A stretch of 10,512 nucleotides of DNA. It comes from Candidatus Woesearchaeota archaeon (GTDB taxonomy: Archaea > Nanobdellota > Nanobdellia > Woesearchaeales > JACQNA01). This document shows positions 1-6,186 of this stretch, piece by piece; position 1 is the stretch's first letter, and every line of letters starts with the position of its first letter. The notes under the pieces are model-generated. The model did no database searches, had not been told where the DNA came from, and worked only from the letters and a program-made list of their open reading frames with translations. The translations under genes were made by a program, and so were the position numbers. The stretch covers positions 1-10,512 of the forward strand of contig JACQNA010000096.1 in the NCBI GenBank assembly GCA_016203335.1, given 5' to 3'.

Positions 1-2
1 GC

Positions 3-95
3 CAGAGAATTGTCGGCGCGAGGGCCGCCATCTTCGACATCTCCCTGAAGCATGGTCTCATCGTCCGCGTCCAGCTGGAGCCGACAAGGCAGTAG
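3..95 (+). CDS. C-terminal end of an unknown protein (5' end outside window)
   Basis: The third frame is open from the left edge to a TAG at 93-95. It encodes about 30 residues ending in a mixed hydrophobic/charged stretch (AAIFDISLKHGLIVRVQLEP, then TRQ). The alternation of hydrophobic and polar residues suggests two closing beta strands. The other two frames over this stretch are short or poorly composed, and the next gene begins 96 nt further on behind its own ribosome binding site, as elsewhere in the window. Too little is present to assign a family. Confidence 0.5.
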   Translation, partial: QRIVGARAAIFDISLKHGLIVRVQLEPTRQ

Positions 96-191
96 ATCGC
101 GGGCAGCCGGTGCTGTCTCTGTAGTATCCGATGAAGTAGCCGTTCCATCCCGTTCACCCGCAACACAAAAACGTGGAAGAGAGGTGCAGCA

Positions 192-863
192 ATGTCCCGA
201 TCAACAGTCTTTGCAGCAGCATTTGTGCTGCTCGCGCTCGTGGCGCTGTTCATTCGTCAGGAAATTGAGGACAACAATCTGAAACAGAAGGACGCTCTGC
301 TCACCTGGGCGTATGAGCACGCAAAAGATCACAGCTCCCTGCAGAGGAGTTCGGAGCATCCCGGGGGCGGCCCCCTCACTCAACACTTGGATGTAATCCT
401 GAAAGAAGGGAATACCGTGCATTTTCACCGCGCGACCGTCAACGACTGGGGCTACATTGTCGGCGAGCATCCCTGGAAGTACTGGCGCTCGTACCAGAGC
501 CACGAACTGCAGGAGCAGGCATTGGCCAGGATCCGGGAGGCGCGGCTGGCGAGTGAGCAATCACCGGATACGGCAACGCGGGAGGAGAAGCATGGAGCGC
601 TCCAGGTGATGCCGGGCACGTTCATCGAAGATCTGCCGTTCCCCACATCGATGTTATCGCCGATTGATTTTGCGGCGGAGATCATGCTTACCAATCCGAA
701 GATCTTGTTTACCGACCGGCAGCTCAACGACCCCATCCTGGAACAGATGCTCGCTGATGCGCTCAACGCCCCGAACGAGCCGGCAGTTCATGCGGCAGAG
801 CAGCACATCCTGCGCTACTTCATGGATCAAGCTCAGCCGAAACTGAAGCGCGTGCGCAGGTGA
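192..863 (+). CDS. Membrane-anchored protein of unknown function, 223 aa
   Basis: I do not recognise a family. Residues 1-4 are polar/basic (MSRS) and residues 5-21 form one uninterrupted hydrophobic segment, followed by a charged region (RQEIEDNN). This fits a single N-terminal membrane anchor or uncleaved signal, with about 200 residues outside or inside the membrane. The remainder is hydrophilic with helical, charge-rich stretches (about 105-125) and a more hydrophobic middle (about 140-165). The C-terminus is strongly basic (KLKRVRR). A purine-rich GAGAGGTG site lies just upstream of the ATG at 192, which supports this start. The gene is followed by a 61-nt gap and another membrane protein on the same strand, so the two may be co-transcribed. 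Confidence 0.75.
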   Translation: MSRSTVFAAAFVLLALVALFIRQEIEDNNLKQKDALLTWAYEHAKDHSSLQRSSEHPGGGPLTQHLDVILKEGNTVHFHRATVNDWGYIVGEHPWKYWRSYQSHELQEQALARIREARLASEQSPDTATREEKHGALQVMPGTFIEDLPFPTSMLSPIDFAAEIMLTNPKILFTDRQLNDPILEQMLADALNAPNEPAVHAAEQHILRYFMDQAQPKLKRVRR

Positions 864-924
864 TGCGTGGAATGCTTCGCAGGCGTCCGTCAACAGATCC
901 ACTCTGCAGAAAGGAGAGAAAGCC

Positions 925-1347
925 ATGGATACCGCGCGCATCATCCTCATCATATTTGTGATGGCGATGGGGGTTGGTCTGCTGTTCTTCAGCATACTGG
1001 TGCAACGCAATAGAGGGATGACGGCGTTCGGCGTGCTTTTCACGGTCAGCGGCGCTGTTTTGCTCTTCGGAATCGTCAAGCCGACGCCTCAGGAAGGCCA
1101 AGAGTCTCCGGCTGTACAGGAACCGTTCCTCGTTTCCTACATCACGCTCGAGGGCTGCGTCCATCAGATCCCGCCCAGCATCATGCAGGAGGACGAGATT
1201 CTGCAGGTCATCTACAATCGGCTGAAGCCGGTGGAGGAGGATTCCTCGCAGTCCGTCGAGAAGAGGAGGTTCCACACCTACATCAGAGCGTTCTACGGCG
1301 GCTCGCTCTGCCTCGGCGAGCGGGGAAGCCCGGCGACGCTGCGGTGA
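925..1347 (+). CDS. Two-pass membrane protein of unknown function, 140 aa
   Basis: Two hydrophobic segments, residues about 5-25 and 32-51, are separated by a short basic loop (QRNRG). This predicts a helical hairpin with the loop on the cytoplasmic side. Residues 53-140 are soluble and start with a Pro/Glu/Gln-rich linker. The start at 925 follows AGAAAGGAG (908-916) with 8 nt spacing, a near-ideal ribosome binding site. The stop at 1345-1347 is 59 nt before the next gene start. No family recognised. A holin or small-envelope-protein role cannot be inferred, since the soluble tail is long for that. Confidence 0.75.
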   Translation: MDTARIILIIFVMAMGVGLLFFSILVQRNRGMTAFGVLFTVSGAVLLFGIVKPTPQEGQESPAVQEPFLVSYITLEGCVHQIPPSIMQEDEILQVIYNRLKPVEEDSSQSVEKRRFHTYIRAFYGGSLCLGERGSPATLR

Positions 1348-1406
1348 GCAACACCGGCGCACAACGCAACCTTATTTCAACACTTTGTCTCGGGAGGATA
1401 CACGCA

Positions 1407-1829
1407 ATGGCACATGTGACCTTAACAAAAGACCAGAGCCTCGGCAGATTCTTTGCTGACATCGGCATGGCCGGAGAGTTCATCGTCGGCTCGGCCAACG
1501 ACTGGGTAGGCCCGTCGGAGCAGATTGACCGGGGAATTCTGAGCCTGCGGCAGGGGATGTATGAGCTGAGGATGGTGGATGAAGGAGAAACGTTCATCGT
1601 CATCCATCGCTCGTTCAGGAATGGGAATTCCTACTATCTCGATTCTGTGATGGCTAGGCTGGGCAGCATCGAGGTTGCGGTAACCATAACGAATACTCAG
1701 GGTCGTGTGCTGGGCAAGCACAATTGGTCGGTTGCGGAGCTGCGCAGAGAGTTGGGTCTGCTCACCACTCTCGAGCGGCTCCACAGCTGGCTCGCCACCG
1801 TGTTCGCCCATCGGGGAGCGGCTCGCTGA
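1407..1829 (+). CDS. Soluble protein of unknown function, 140 aa
   Basis: The frame is open from a GTG at 1344 that overlaps the previous stop, but only the ATG at 1407 has a ribosome binding site (GGGAGG, 1392-1397, spacing 9). I therefore use 1407, which gives a protein starting MAHVTLTKDQ. It has no signal peptide or membrane segment. The first 100 residues are rich in short alternating hydrophobic stretches (EFIVG, TFIVIHRSF, IEVAVTITN), suggesting a beta-rich domain. The last 40 residues (ELRRELGLLTTLERLHSWLA) look like one or two amphipathic helices. No family recognised. Confidence 0.75.
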   Translation: MAHVTLTKDQSLGRFFADIGMAGEFIVGSANDWVGPSEQIDRGILSLRQGMYELRMVDEGETFIVIHRSFRNGNSYYLDSVMARLGSIEVAVTITNTQGRVLGKHNWSVAELRRELGLLTTLERLHSWLATVFAHRGAAR

Positions 1830-1910
1830 CGCGGAAACGCGGTCTCCGGCAGCATAAACACCGATTCCAATGCTGGTTCACCGCCAAACGCACCGAAAGG
1901 CAGGCATACC

Positions 1911-2420
1911 ATGTATTCGATCACCCAATTCGGCAAGCCGCTCGATCCGGGCAAGTACGTCATCGACAGAGGTGCAAAGACATTCTCCAGCAAAGAGAGT
2001 GATCTGGTGCTGGATTTCAGCGGTGAGAATGGTTGGACATTCAATGTCCGTCACCGCTGCGCTTTCATCACCGGCAATCACTGCACCTTTGAAACCGGCC
2101 ATGACTGTCTCTTTGAAACCGCCTCTGACTGCGTCTTCAGGACAGGCTATGACTGCGTCTTCAGGACTGGCGCTTACTGCACATTCAACACCGGTCATCG
2201 CTGCACATTCAGGACTGGCTCTGACTGCGTCTTCAGGACTGGCTCTGGCTGCGTATTCCATACTTACTCTGACTGCACATTCAAGGCAGGTGAGCAGTCT
2301 GTCTGTATCCGCAGGGATACCTTCGAGTCCATTCCGCTCCCCCCGGGCAGACTCATCAGGCTGCATGAGCACCAGGTCCCGGGATGGGAAGAGGCGCCGG
2401 AAGAAGTGACGACGGCGTAA
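1911..2420 (+). CDS. Octapeptide-repeat protein with a cysteine ladder (probable beta-solenoid), 169 aa
   Basis: After an N-terminal domain of about 46 residues come ten perfectly phased 8-residue repeats with the pattern x-x-C-[TV]-F-x-T-G. Cysteines fall at residues 50, 58, 66, 74, 82, 90, 98, 106, 114 and 122, exactly eight apart, each followed two residues later by Phe. A C-terminal tail of about 40 residues caps the array. Strict short periodicity with stacked Cys and Phe is what is expected of a beta-helix in which equivalent residues line up. This is related in principle to pentapeptide-repeat proteins, but the period is eight. Such folds often serve as virus surface fibres, binding scaffolds or DNA mimics; which applies here is not shown. 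The start is supported by AAAGG at 1896-1900. There is no signal peptide, so the cysteines may be reduced or bind metal. Confidence 0.85.
   Translation: MYSITQFGKPLDPGKYVIDRGAKTFSSKESDLVLDFSGENGWTFNVRHRCAFITGNHCTFETGHDCLFETASDCVFRTGYDCVFRTGAYCTFNTGHRCTFRTGSDCVFRTGSGCVFHTYSDCTFKAGEQSVCIRRDTFESIPLPPGRLIRLHEHQVPGWEEAPEEVTTA
2052..2291 (+). repeat. Ten tandem 24-bp coding repeats (8-residue units)
   Basis: The DNA repeats every 24 bp in register with the reading frame. The units are not identical (GACTGC or CACTGC or TACTGC cores followed by variable codons), but C, F and T/G codons are kept. The central units (about 2125-2250) are the most alike, for example repeated GACTGCGTCTTCAGGACTGG. This suggests recent unit duplication in the middle and older units at the edges. 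The repeat also creates long shadow frames on both strands, which should not be annotated. Confidence 0.9.
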
Positions 2421-2528
2421 TCAATCTCCGGCTGCTGCGCTGCTCGCTGCGTTTTTTCTCAGCAGATAATCCGCGGGCAAGACACCAAGTGCCCACAATC
2501 CCATCACTCCAACACGAGGAGGTAGTCT

Positions 2529-2588
2529 ATGGGCAGCTTTGGGGTTGAATGTGCAGTAATGCTGGACAATCAGCGCAGCAGTCAATGA
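2529..2588 (+). CDS. 19-aa mini-ORF with a very strong ribosome binding site
   Basis: GAGGAGGT at 2516-2523 is the most complete Shine-Dalgarno sequence in this part of the window. It lies 5 nt before an ATG that opens a 19-codon frame (starts MGSFGVECAV, ends at TGA 2586-2588). The next gene starts 48 nt downstream. It could be a leader peptide controlling that gene, a true micro-protein, or the remnant of a longer gene cut by an early stop. No hydrophobic segment is present. The site is clear; function is unknown. Confidence 0.4.
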   Translation: MGSFGVECAVMLDNQRSSQ

Positions 2589-2636
2589 AATGTTTTTGGA
2601 AAGAATTCACTTCAACCAGAGAAAGCGAGGCGCATC

Positions 2637-3170
2637 ATGTACCACGTGAACAGCAGTGTCTCTTTCGTTGCCAGCAGCCAGGGCATGGCCGGCAGGTTTT
2701 TCCCGATGGCGCAGGGGATCAACTGGCACACATCGCCTTTTATCCCCACCTTTGCCCAGCCCGAGTGGAACTACAAGGAGGAGTGGTGGCAGCTGCCCCG
2801 GAATGCGTTTGATGTCATCATGTCAAAGAATCGCGCGCTGGTGGTGGTGCCGGGCAGGAATACCTCCCCGAGCTGCTTCCTCACCGCAACCATCCTGGCG
2901 CCTGCTTCGGTGCAGCGCCATTTCGACACCTTCCGCATCATCAGCAGGAATCACGGGCAGCCCCTCCAGGCTTTTTTCTTCCGGACAGAGGCGTACCACG
3001 GCATGTTCACCGCCACGGAGCTGCGCCCGGGCCATCAGCTGGCTGTCCGCGTCTCCGGCGAGAGCAGCGTGGTCTACCGCCACTTCTGGGACGGGAACTG
3101 CTGCCGGAAGTACCAGTACAGCTTGAAGGAGTGGCAGCAGCGGTTCCGGCATGCAAGGATCGCGGCGTGA
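2637..3170 (+). CDS. Aromatic-rich soluble protein of unknown function, 177 aa
   Basis: The start is set by GAGG at 2627-2630, 6 nt before the ATG. The protein has many Trp, Phe, Tyr and His residues (NWHTSPFIPTF, EWNYKEEWWQLP, AFFFRTEAYHG, VYRHFWDGN), mixed with short beta-type stretches (ALVVVPG, CFLTATILAP, QLAVRVSG). It has no signal peptide or membrane helix. The composition resembles beta-sandwich binding or structural domains, but no motif allows assignment. The C-terminal 20 residues are basic and helical. No family recognised. Confidence 0.75.
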   Translation: MYHVNSSVSFVASSQGMAGRFFPMAQGINWHTSPFIPTFAQPEWNYKEEWWQLPRNAFDVIMSKNRALVVVPGRNTSPSCFLTATILAPASVQRHFDTFRIISRNHGQPLQAFFFRTEAYHGMFTATELRPGHQLAVRVSGESSVVYRHFWDGNCCRKYQYSLKEWQQRFRHARIAA

Positions 3171-3259
3171 AACCCAGCAAGCAAAAGTAGCAGAACATTC
3201 ACTGCCATCGCAGTTTGCAGCCAACACAGCAAAAACAGCAGCCAGAAAGAGAGGGATAT

Positions 3260-3588
3260 ATGGCACGAACACAAACCGCGAAATCCGCCGGCCGGGGCAC
3301 AGGTATTATCTTCTTCCCCATCACCGTAGGCTATGGGAGGAGCGTAGAGGATTGATGCCATGGGCTACCGCCTGGCCGAGCTTCACGAGCTTCTCGCTTT
3401 CGGCAAAAGGTATCCGGGCGTCCAGCGCAAGTTCCCAATCATAGCGTTTGGTTTCGCTTGTCCGAACCGGAGTGCCCCCCCGTAGTATCCCATACCTCGA
3501 CGCGGACGGCTCGAGGCGCTACCTGCGCTTGGGCTTTGGGACTACTAACTGGAACGAGGTATTCCGTTTCGCGGCTGTTCGCAAGTAG
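3260..3588 (+). pseudogene. Small gene (about 108 aa) broken by two single-base frameshifts
   Basis: An ATG at 3260 follows GAGAGGG and opens a 31-codon frame (starts MARTQTAKSA, ends at TGA 3353-3355). A second frame, which has an internal ATG at 3360, runs through MGYRLAELHELLAFGKRYPG to a TAG at 3483-3485. A third frame then continues with SIPYLDADGSRRYLRLGF to TAG 3586-3588. Removing one T at 3352-3353 joins the first two (reading SVEDDAMGYRLAEL). Removing one C from the seven-C run at 3475-3481 joins the second and third. The composite reads as one plausible soluble protein of about 108 residues. Either the gene is decayed, the assembly has homopolymer errors, or the C tract is a slippery or phase-variable site. 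If not repaired, the alternative is separate ORFs at 3260-3355 and 3360-3485. Family not recognised. Confidence 0.5.
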
Positions 3589-3649
3589 CCCACATACCAA
3601 AACCAAACAACACCGCGTAACCTGTTTCACCACGAAAGGAGTTGTTCCC

Positions 3650-4195
3650 ATGCTGCATATCATTCTCATCCTGCTGCTCGCCGCCATGGCGGGCAATGCC
3701 CATGCTGACGTCATTCCGGTGCCGAAGTACGGATCAAATGCAATCCAAACTGCACTCCGGGAATATATCCTCCAACGGGATTCGCTGAAGTGGATGCCGG
3801 GCAACCCCTACGGCACCGAGCACTTCGTGATCCTCGCCAGCGGGACCAGGGTGTACTATAATACGAAGGGCACACCGTTCCTCACCGTCATTTCCGAGGA
3901 TGCCATCATACGCATCTTCGACGGCAGGATATTTGAAGGGAATGGGAAGAATAGGCAGTATGCCGATTACCGCCTCCGGATGACTCTGGACTCCACTGAT
4001 TCGGCGAGGCTATTCGCACTCATCGAAGCGCGAGCCTATGCGCAGCCCCCCAAGGAGCCCGGGCAGCCGCTTCCGCCCCTGCCAGAGATGCAGGTGCATG
4101 CATTCCGGATATGGCTGCCGCCAGACTTCCTGCTCCCTTACCAGGAACTCCGCCGCATGGTTGAGGAAGACATCGCGCGCTGGAGAGCCCGGTGA
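3650..4195 (+). CDS. Probable exported protein, 181 aa
   Basis: The open frame extends upstream to 3458, but the start at 3650 has AAAGGAG at 3635-3641 (spacing 8) and gives a textbook signal peptide: MLHIILILLLAAMAGNAHA, with an A-H-A cleavage motif after residue 19. The mature part is hydrophilic with beta-type stretches (FVILASGTRVYYN, PFLTVISEDAIIRIFDG). It has a Pro-rich loop (PPKEPGQPLPPLPE) near residues 135-150 and a C-terminal amphipathic helix. It probably acts in the periplasm or pseudo-periplasm or outside the cell. It is followed by a second signal-peptide protein at 4280. No enzymatic motif recognised. Confidence 0.75.
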   Translation: MLHIILILLLAAMAGNAHADVIPVPKYGSNAIQTALREYILQRDSLKWMPGNPYGTEHFVILASGTRVYYNTKGTPFLTVISEDAIIRIFDGRIFEGNGKNRQYADYRLRMTLDSTDSARLFALIEARAYAQPPKEPGQPLPPLPEMQVHAFRIWLPPDFLLPYQELRRMVEEDIARWRAR

Positions 4196-4279
4196 GGAAA
4201 GGCACAGCCTGTTCAATCATTCTGCTGTCTGTTCATCAACCCATCATCCGCAAATATCCGGATGAGAAAGGAAACGCAC

Positions 4280-4906
4280 ATGAAACGCGCATACATCATC
4301 CTGCTCACCGTTCTGTCGCTCACCGCCGGATCGCTGGCGATGAGCCAGACCCCTGCTCTCTATACCTTCGCGGATATCGTGACTGATCCGTTCGTGGACA
4401 AGGCGATGCAGGTGGTGATTCAGGAATGCGACTGGAATGACCTGACGTGGAGCATCACCGAAGATATGTGCTCGCGGATTCGGCAGCTGGCCTATGACAC
4501 CTATTTCTCCGGATTCGGCCACGGCGACATCGAACGTGCGGTTTGGGCAGGAAACAAGAAGTCTTTTGATGAGCCGGAGCCCGTACAGGTTCAGCTCGCC
4601 TGGAAAATCTACCGGAGCATCCTGGAGGCCATCACCACCCAGTTCTCTGATCCGGATTACCTCCGCCATTTCTACGCGCGGCACAAGCCTGCTTTTGTTG
4701 ACGGTCTACGTAAGGCAGGCAAGGCTGAGCAGGCAACCCTGCGGTTCAGCGTGGTGTTCCATGGGCTCGATCCCTACTACAACAAGATCATGGAGCGCCG
4801 CAACAAGCAGAACGGCGCGCTTCCCGCGGTCTATCAGGAGATTGTCGCGGATCTGGTGAAGGCGCTTCGGGCTGACACCTCTGCCCAGAAGCCTGATGAG
4901 CGCTGA
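4280..4906 (+). CDS. Probable exported helical protein, 208 aa
   Basis: An in-frame ATG exists at 4262, but AGAAAGGA (4265-4272) lies between the two ATGs and 7 nt before 4280, so 4280 is chosen. Residues 1-20 (MKRAYIILLTVLSLTAGSLA) form a signal peptide with a likely cleavage after SLA. The mature protein is mainly helical and charged, with four-residue spaced hydrophobics (VQLAWKIYRSILEAITTQF, YQEIVADLVKALRA) and two Cys at about residues 49 and 63 that could pair outside the cytoplasm. It follows another exported protein after an 84-nt gap, so the two may work together. No family recognised. Confidence 0.75.
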   Translation: MKRAYIILLTVLSLTAGSLAMSQTPALYTFADIVTDPFVDKAMQVVIQECDWNDLTWSITEDMCSRIRQLAYDTYFSGFGHGDIERAVWAGNKKSFDEPEPVQVQLAWKIYRSILEAITTQFSDPDYLRHFYARHKPAFVDGLRKAGKAEQATLRFSVVFHGLDPYYNKIMERRNKQNGALPAVYQEIVADLVKALRADTSAQKPDER

Positions 4907-4959
4907 AGTAAAACCACATGAACTTCCCAACACTTTCCAACCGCTGAAAGGGCATTCCT

Positions 4960-5178
4960 ATGCGCAGAGTCTTTCCTGACAGTATCACCAACAAACCCCG
5001 GGTGTACGGCCCGCACGACCAAAACCCAGGGAAGCTGGCATCCATTCCCTTCCCCGACTGCTACGGGCAGTGTGTTGCGGCTAATCTGCTTGGCGGTGGC
5101 GAATGCGAGAACATCTGCCCGCAGAAATTCCCGATCGAGCAGAGCCGACCGGAAGGGGCTGCGCACCCTGTTGAATGA
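4960..5178 (+). CDS. 72-aa protein with a twin CX3C cysteine pattern
   Basis: The start at 4960 is preceded by GAAAGGG (4946-4952, spacing 7). The only striking feature is Cys34-x3-Cys38-x10-Cys49-x3-Cys53, in the segment DCYGQCVAANLLGGGECENI followed by C. Twin CX3C pairs occur in small disulfide-linked helical hairpins and in metal-binding knuckles. Which applies here cannot be told, and there is no clear export signal. The rest is polar and Pro-rich. The composition is plausible for a real gene, but the protein is short and unrecognised. Confidence 0.55.
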   Translation: MRRVFPDSITNKPRVYGPHDQNPGKLASIPFPDCYGQCVAANLLGGGECENICPQKFPIEQSRPEGAAHPVE

Positions 5179-5253
5179 GTTGCGGCGCAAGTAGCACAAC
5201 CCTGCAGATAAAGGGACTGCAAACACTTCACCTCTCTCTGAAAGGGTGGCGAG

Positions 5254-5316
5254 CTGAGCGAGGCAGATGCGCCGCGCACGACAAAAATCGACCGATTCGG
5301 CGAACTCGTCGAATGA
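5254..5316 (+). CDS. Possible 20-aa ORF with a CTG start
   Basis: AAAGGG at 5241-5246 sits 7 nt before a CTG at 5254, the same spacing as at other starts here. From that codon the frame (SEADAPRTTKIDRFGELVE) has much more coding-like codons than the other frames, then stops at TGA 5314-5316. Position 5254 may be a CTG start, or an ATG lost by mutation. The stop overlaps the next small frame by ATGA. Low confidence because it is short and has a rare start. Confidence 0.25.
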   Translation: MSEADAPRTTKIDRFGELVE

Positions 5317-5411
5317 CCACAACGCCCCTGCTCCGGCTGCGGATGGCCTTTGGTGACGACCTCCTACTAGGGGCTGTCCAACGCCGGGCAGGGGCAATCT
5401 GTTTCACTTAG
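5313..5411 (+). CDS. Possible 32-aa ORF coupled by ATGA overlap
   Basis: The ATG at 5313 overlaps the stop of the preceding mini-frame in the sequence ATGA, the usual arrangement for translational coupling. The product (begins MTTTPLLRLRMAFGDDLLL) has a hydrophobic/basic character and no recognised motif. The same frame is open upstream to 5175, but that part has poor codon composition and no ribosome binding site, so I do not use the longer start. The frame ends 27 nt before the next gene's ATG. Confidence 0.2.
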   Translation: MTTTPLLRLRMAFGDDLLLGAVQRRAGAICFT

Positions 5412-5438
5412 CCGCATCAGAAAGGAAGGAGTGTGTGT

Positions 5439-5675
5439 ATGGTGCTGCATATCTTAAGCGTAATCATCGCGTCAATCGCGGTGGTCGCTCTTCTTGCTTG
5501 GCTGCTGCCGGGAGCCAAATCGCCGCTCACGCAGGCTGTCCCGCAGAGATGCCCGAGCACAACGGACATGGTTGCAGAGGCGCTTTTCTTTCTCACTGAC
5601 GGCCATACCAAGCCCATCGATCCGGCAAACTGCGTCCGGATGGAGAGGCAGCTGCAGGGATTGCCGGTGGACTGA
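5439..5675 (+). CDS. Single-pass membrane-anchored small protein, 78 aa
   Basis: A GTG in the same frame at 5433 is ignored, because GGAAGGAG (5424-5431) is 7 nt before the ATG at 5439. Residues 3-24 are hydrophobic (LHILSVIIASIAVVALLAWL), followed by a 50-residue tail with two Cys (38 and 65) that could form a disulfide if the tail is outside the membrane. The protein could be an anchored small exported protein. No family recognised. Confidence 0.65.
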   Translation: MVLHILSVIIASIAVVALLAWLLPGAKSPLTQAVPQRCPSTTDMVAEALFFLTDGHTKPIDPANCVRMERQLQGLPVD

Positions 5676-5753
5676 ATCCTGACACGAGAAATGTAACTGT
5701 TCAACCACTGCCCTACCTCCAGGCATACCATTTGGCAAAATCAAAACACACGA

Positions 5754-5779
5754 GAGGTGCGCGATGATCCGAGCGCCGT
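5754..5779 (+). repeat. 26-bp direct repeat, copy 1, holding a five-codon ORF (MIRAP)
   Basis: The sequence runs GAGGTGCGCG-ATG-ATC-CGA-GCG-CCG, then TAA. It is identical over 26 bp to 6088-6113. It combines a Shine-Dalgarno GAGGTG, 4 nt spacing, an ATG and five sense codons, with the stop directly after the repeat (5779-5781). Upstream flanks of both copies are also alike (A-rich with CACA). Confidence 0.7.
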
Positions 5780-5884
5780 AACAAAAACAGCAGACAACTG
5801 AGCAACGATTGAACGACGACTCACCAACCAAGGCATACTGTAACAATGATGCCAACAACCAACAAACCAGAAGGAGAAACTGCC

Positions 5885-5986
5885 ATGCAACGATGCAGCA
5901 GCAGAAACGCAACGCGCTCATTGAGCGCCCAGAGCACGATAGCCACGACGACCGCCAGGACCGCCGGCGCCGCCCTGTCCAACTGA
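5885..5986 (+). CDS. Possible 33-aa Ser/Thr/Ala-rich ORF
   Basis: AGAAGGAG at 5869-5876 is 8 nt before the ATG, as good as the sites of the accepted genes. The 33-residue product (MQRCSSRNATRSLSAQSTIA, then Thr/Ala-rich) has low complexity and is basic, and does not resemble a folded domain. It could be a micro-protein, a remnant, or chance. The antisense frame here is hydrophobic, which may reflect a decayed membrane-protein gene on the other strand. Confidence 0.3.
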   Translation: MQRCSSRNATRSLSAQSTIATTTARTAGAALSN

Positions 5987-6087
5987 CGGGCAACAGCCGG
6001 GCCGCCCCCTCTGCCACCCAAGCATAATTCACGGCATGGGGCAGCTGCTGGTACTTCAGCCAGCGGAACCGCAAAACCAAGCACAGC

Positions 6088-6113
6088 GAGGTGCGCGATG
6101 ATCCGAGCGCCGT
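6088..6113 (+). repeat. 26-bp direct repeat, copy 2, holding a five-codon ORF (MIRAP)
   Basis: This is a perfect copy of 5754-5779. The five codons are followed by TGA (6113-6115) where copy 1 has TAA. A third related leader, GAGGTGTGCGATG, occurs at 6177-6189 and starts the real gene at 6187. The repeat may therefore be a duplicated translation-initiation module, two of whose copies lost their gene, or a functional minigene. Confidence 0.7.
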
Positions 6114-6186
6114 GAAGGTAAAGTTGCTCTTGACAAACAAAACACCAAGGACAAACAATCAACTGGCAACATGAAGGAGGTGTGCG

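Larger units (their letters stand above)
5676..6186 (+). other. 511-nt A/C-rich stretch with little credible coding
   Basis: No convincing gene longer than about 33 codons is seen on the + strand. The stretch contains two copies of a 26-bp repeat, one short ORF with a good ribosome binding site (5885), and several runs poor in T and G such as CCAACAACCAACAAACC, typical of unstructured leaders. A leader-like sequence AGGCATACC at about 5721-5729 matches the leader of the gene at 1911, but is followed by ATT instead of ATG. It reads like leaders whose genes have been lost or trimmed. Long minus-strand frames cross the region but lack starts with ribosome binding sites. Confidence 0.5.

Noticed and set aside
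1344..1406. Upstream GTG start for the 1407 gene
   Set aside because: It overlaps the previous stop but has no ribosome binding site; GGGAGG clearly serves the ATG at 1407.
2052..2291. Possible CRISPR array
   Set aside because: The 24-bp periodicity has no spacers and is fully explained by in-frame octapeptide repeats.
1870..2409. 179-aa + strand and 164-aa minus-strand frames over the octapeptide repeats
   Set aside because: A 24-bp periodic sequence keeps all frames free of stops. Only the 1911 frame has a ribosome binding site and the Cys/Phe-conserving pattern.
2432..2460. Intrinsic terminator (GC-rich run followed by T6)
   Set aside because: The GC-rich part (CTGCTGCGCTGCTCGCTGCG) is not self-complementary enough for a good stem before the T run; only a weak CTGCTG/CAGCAG pairing spans the Ts.
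4834..5397. 187-aa minus-strand frame
   Set aside because: It lies opposite two + strand genes with good ribosome binding sites, and its composition is low quality.
5472..6158. 228-aa minus-strand frame
   Set aside because: It crosses a convincing + strand gene (5439-5675), has no ribosome binding site at its start, and its composition (runs of Cys, Arg, Leu) looks like antisense of A/C-rich leader sequence.
6130..6160. Bacterial -35/-10 promoter (TTGACA at 6130)
   Set aside because: No acceptable -10 element is seen at 16-18 nt downstream; the following sequence is A/C-rich leader.
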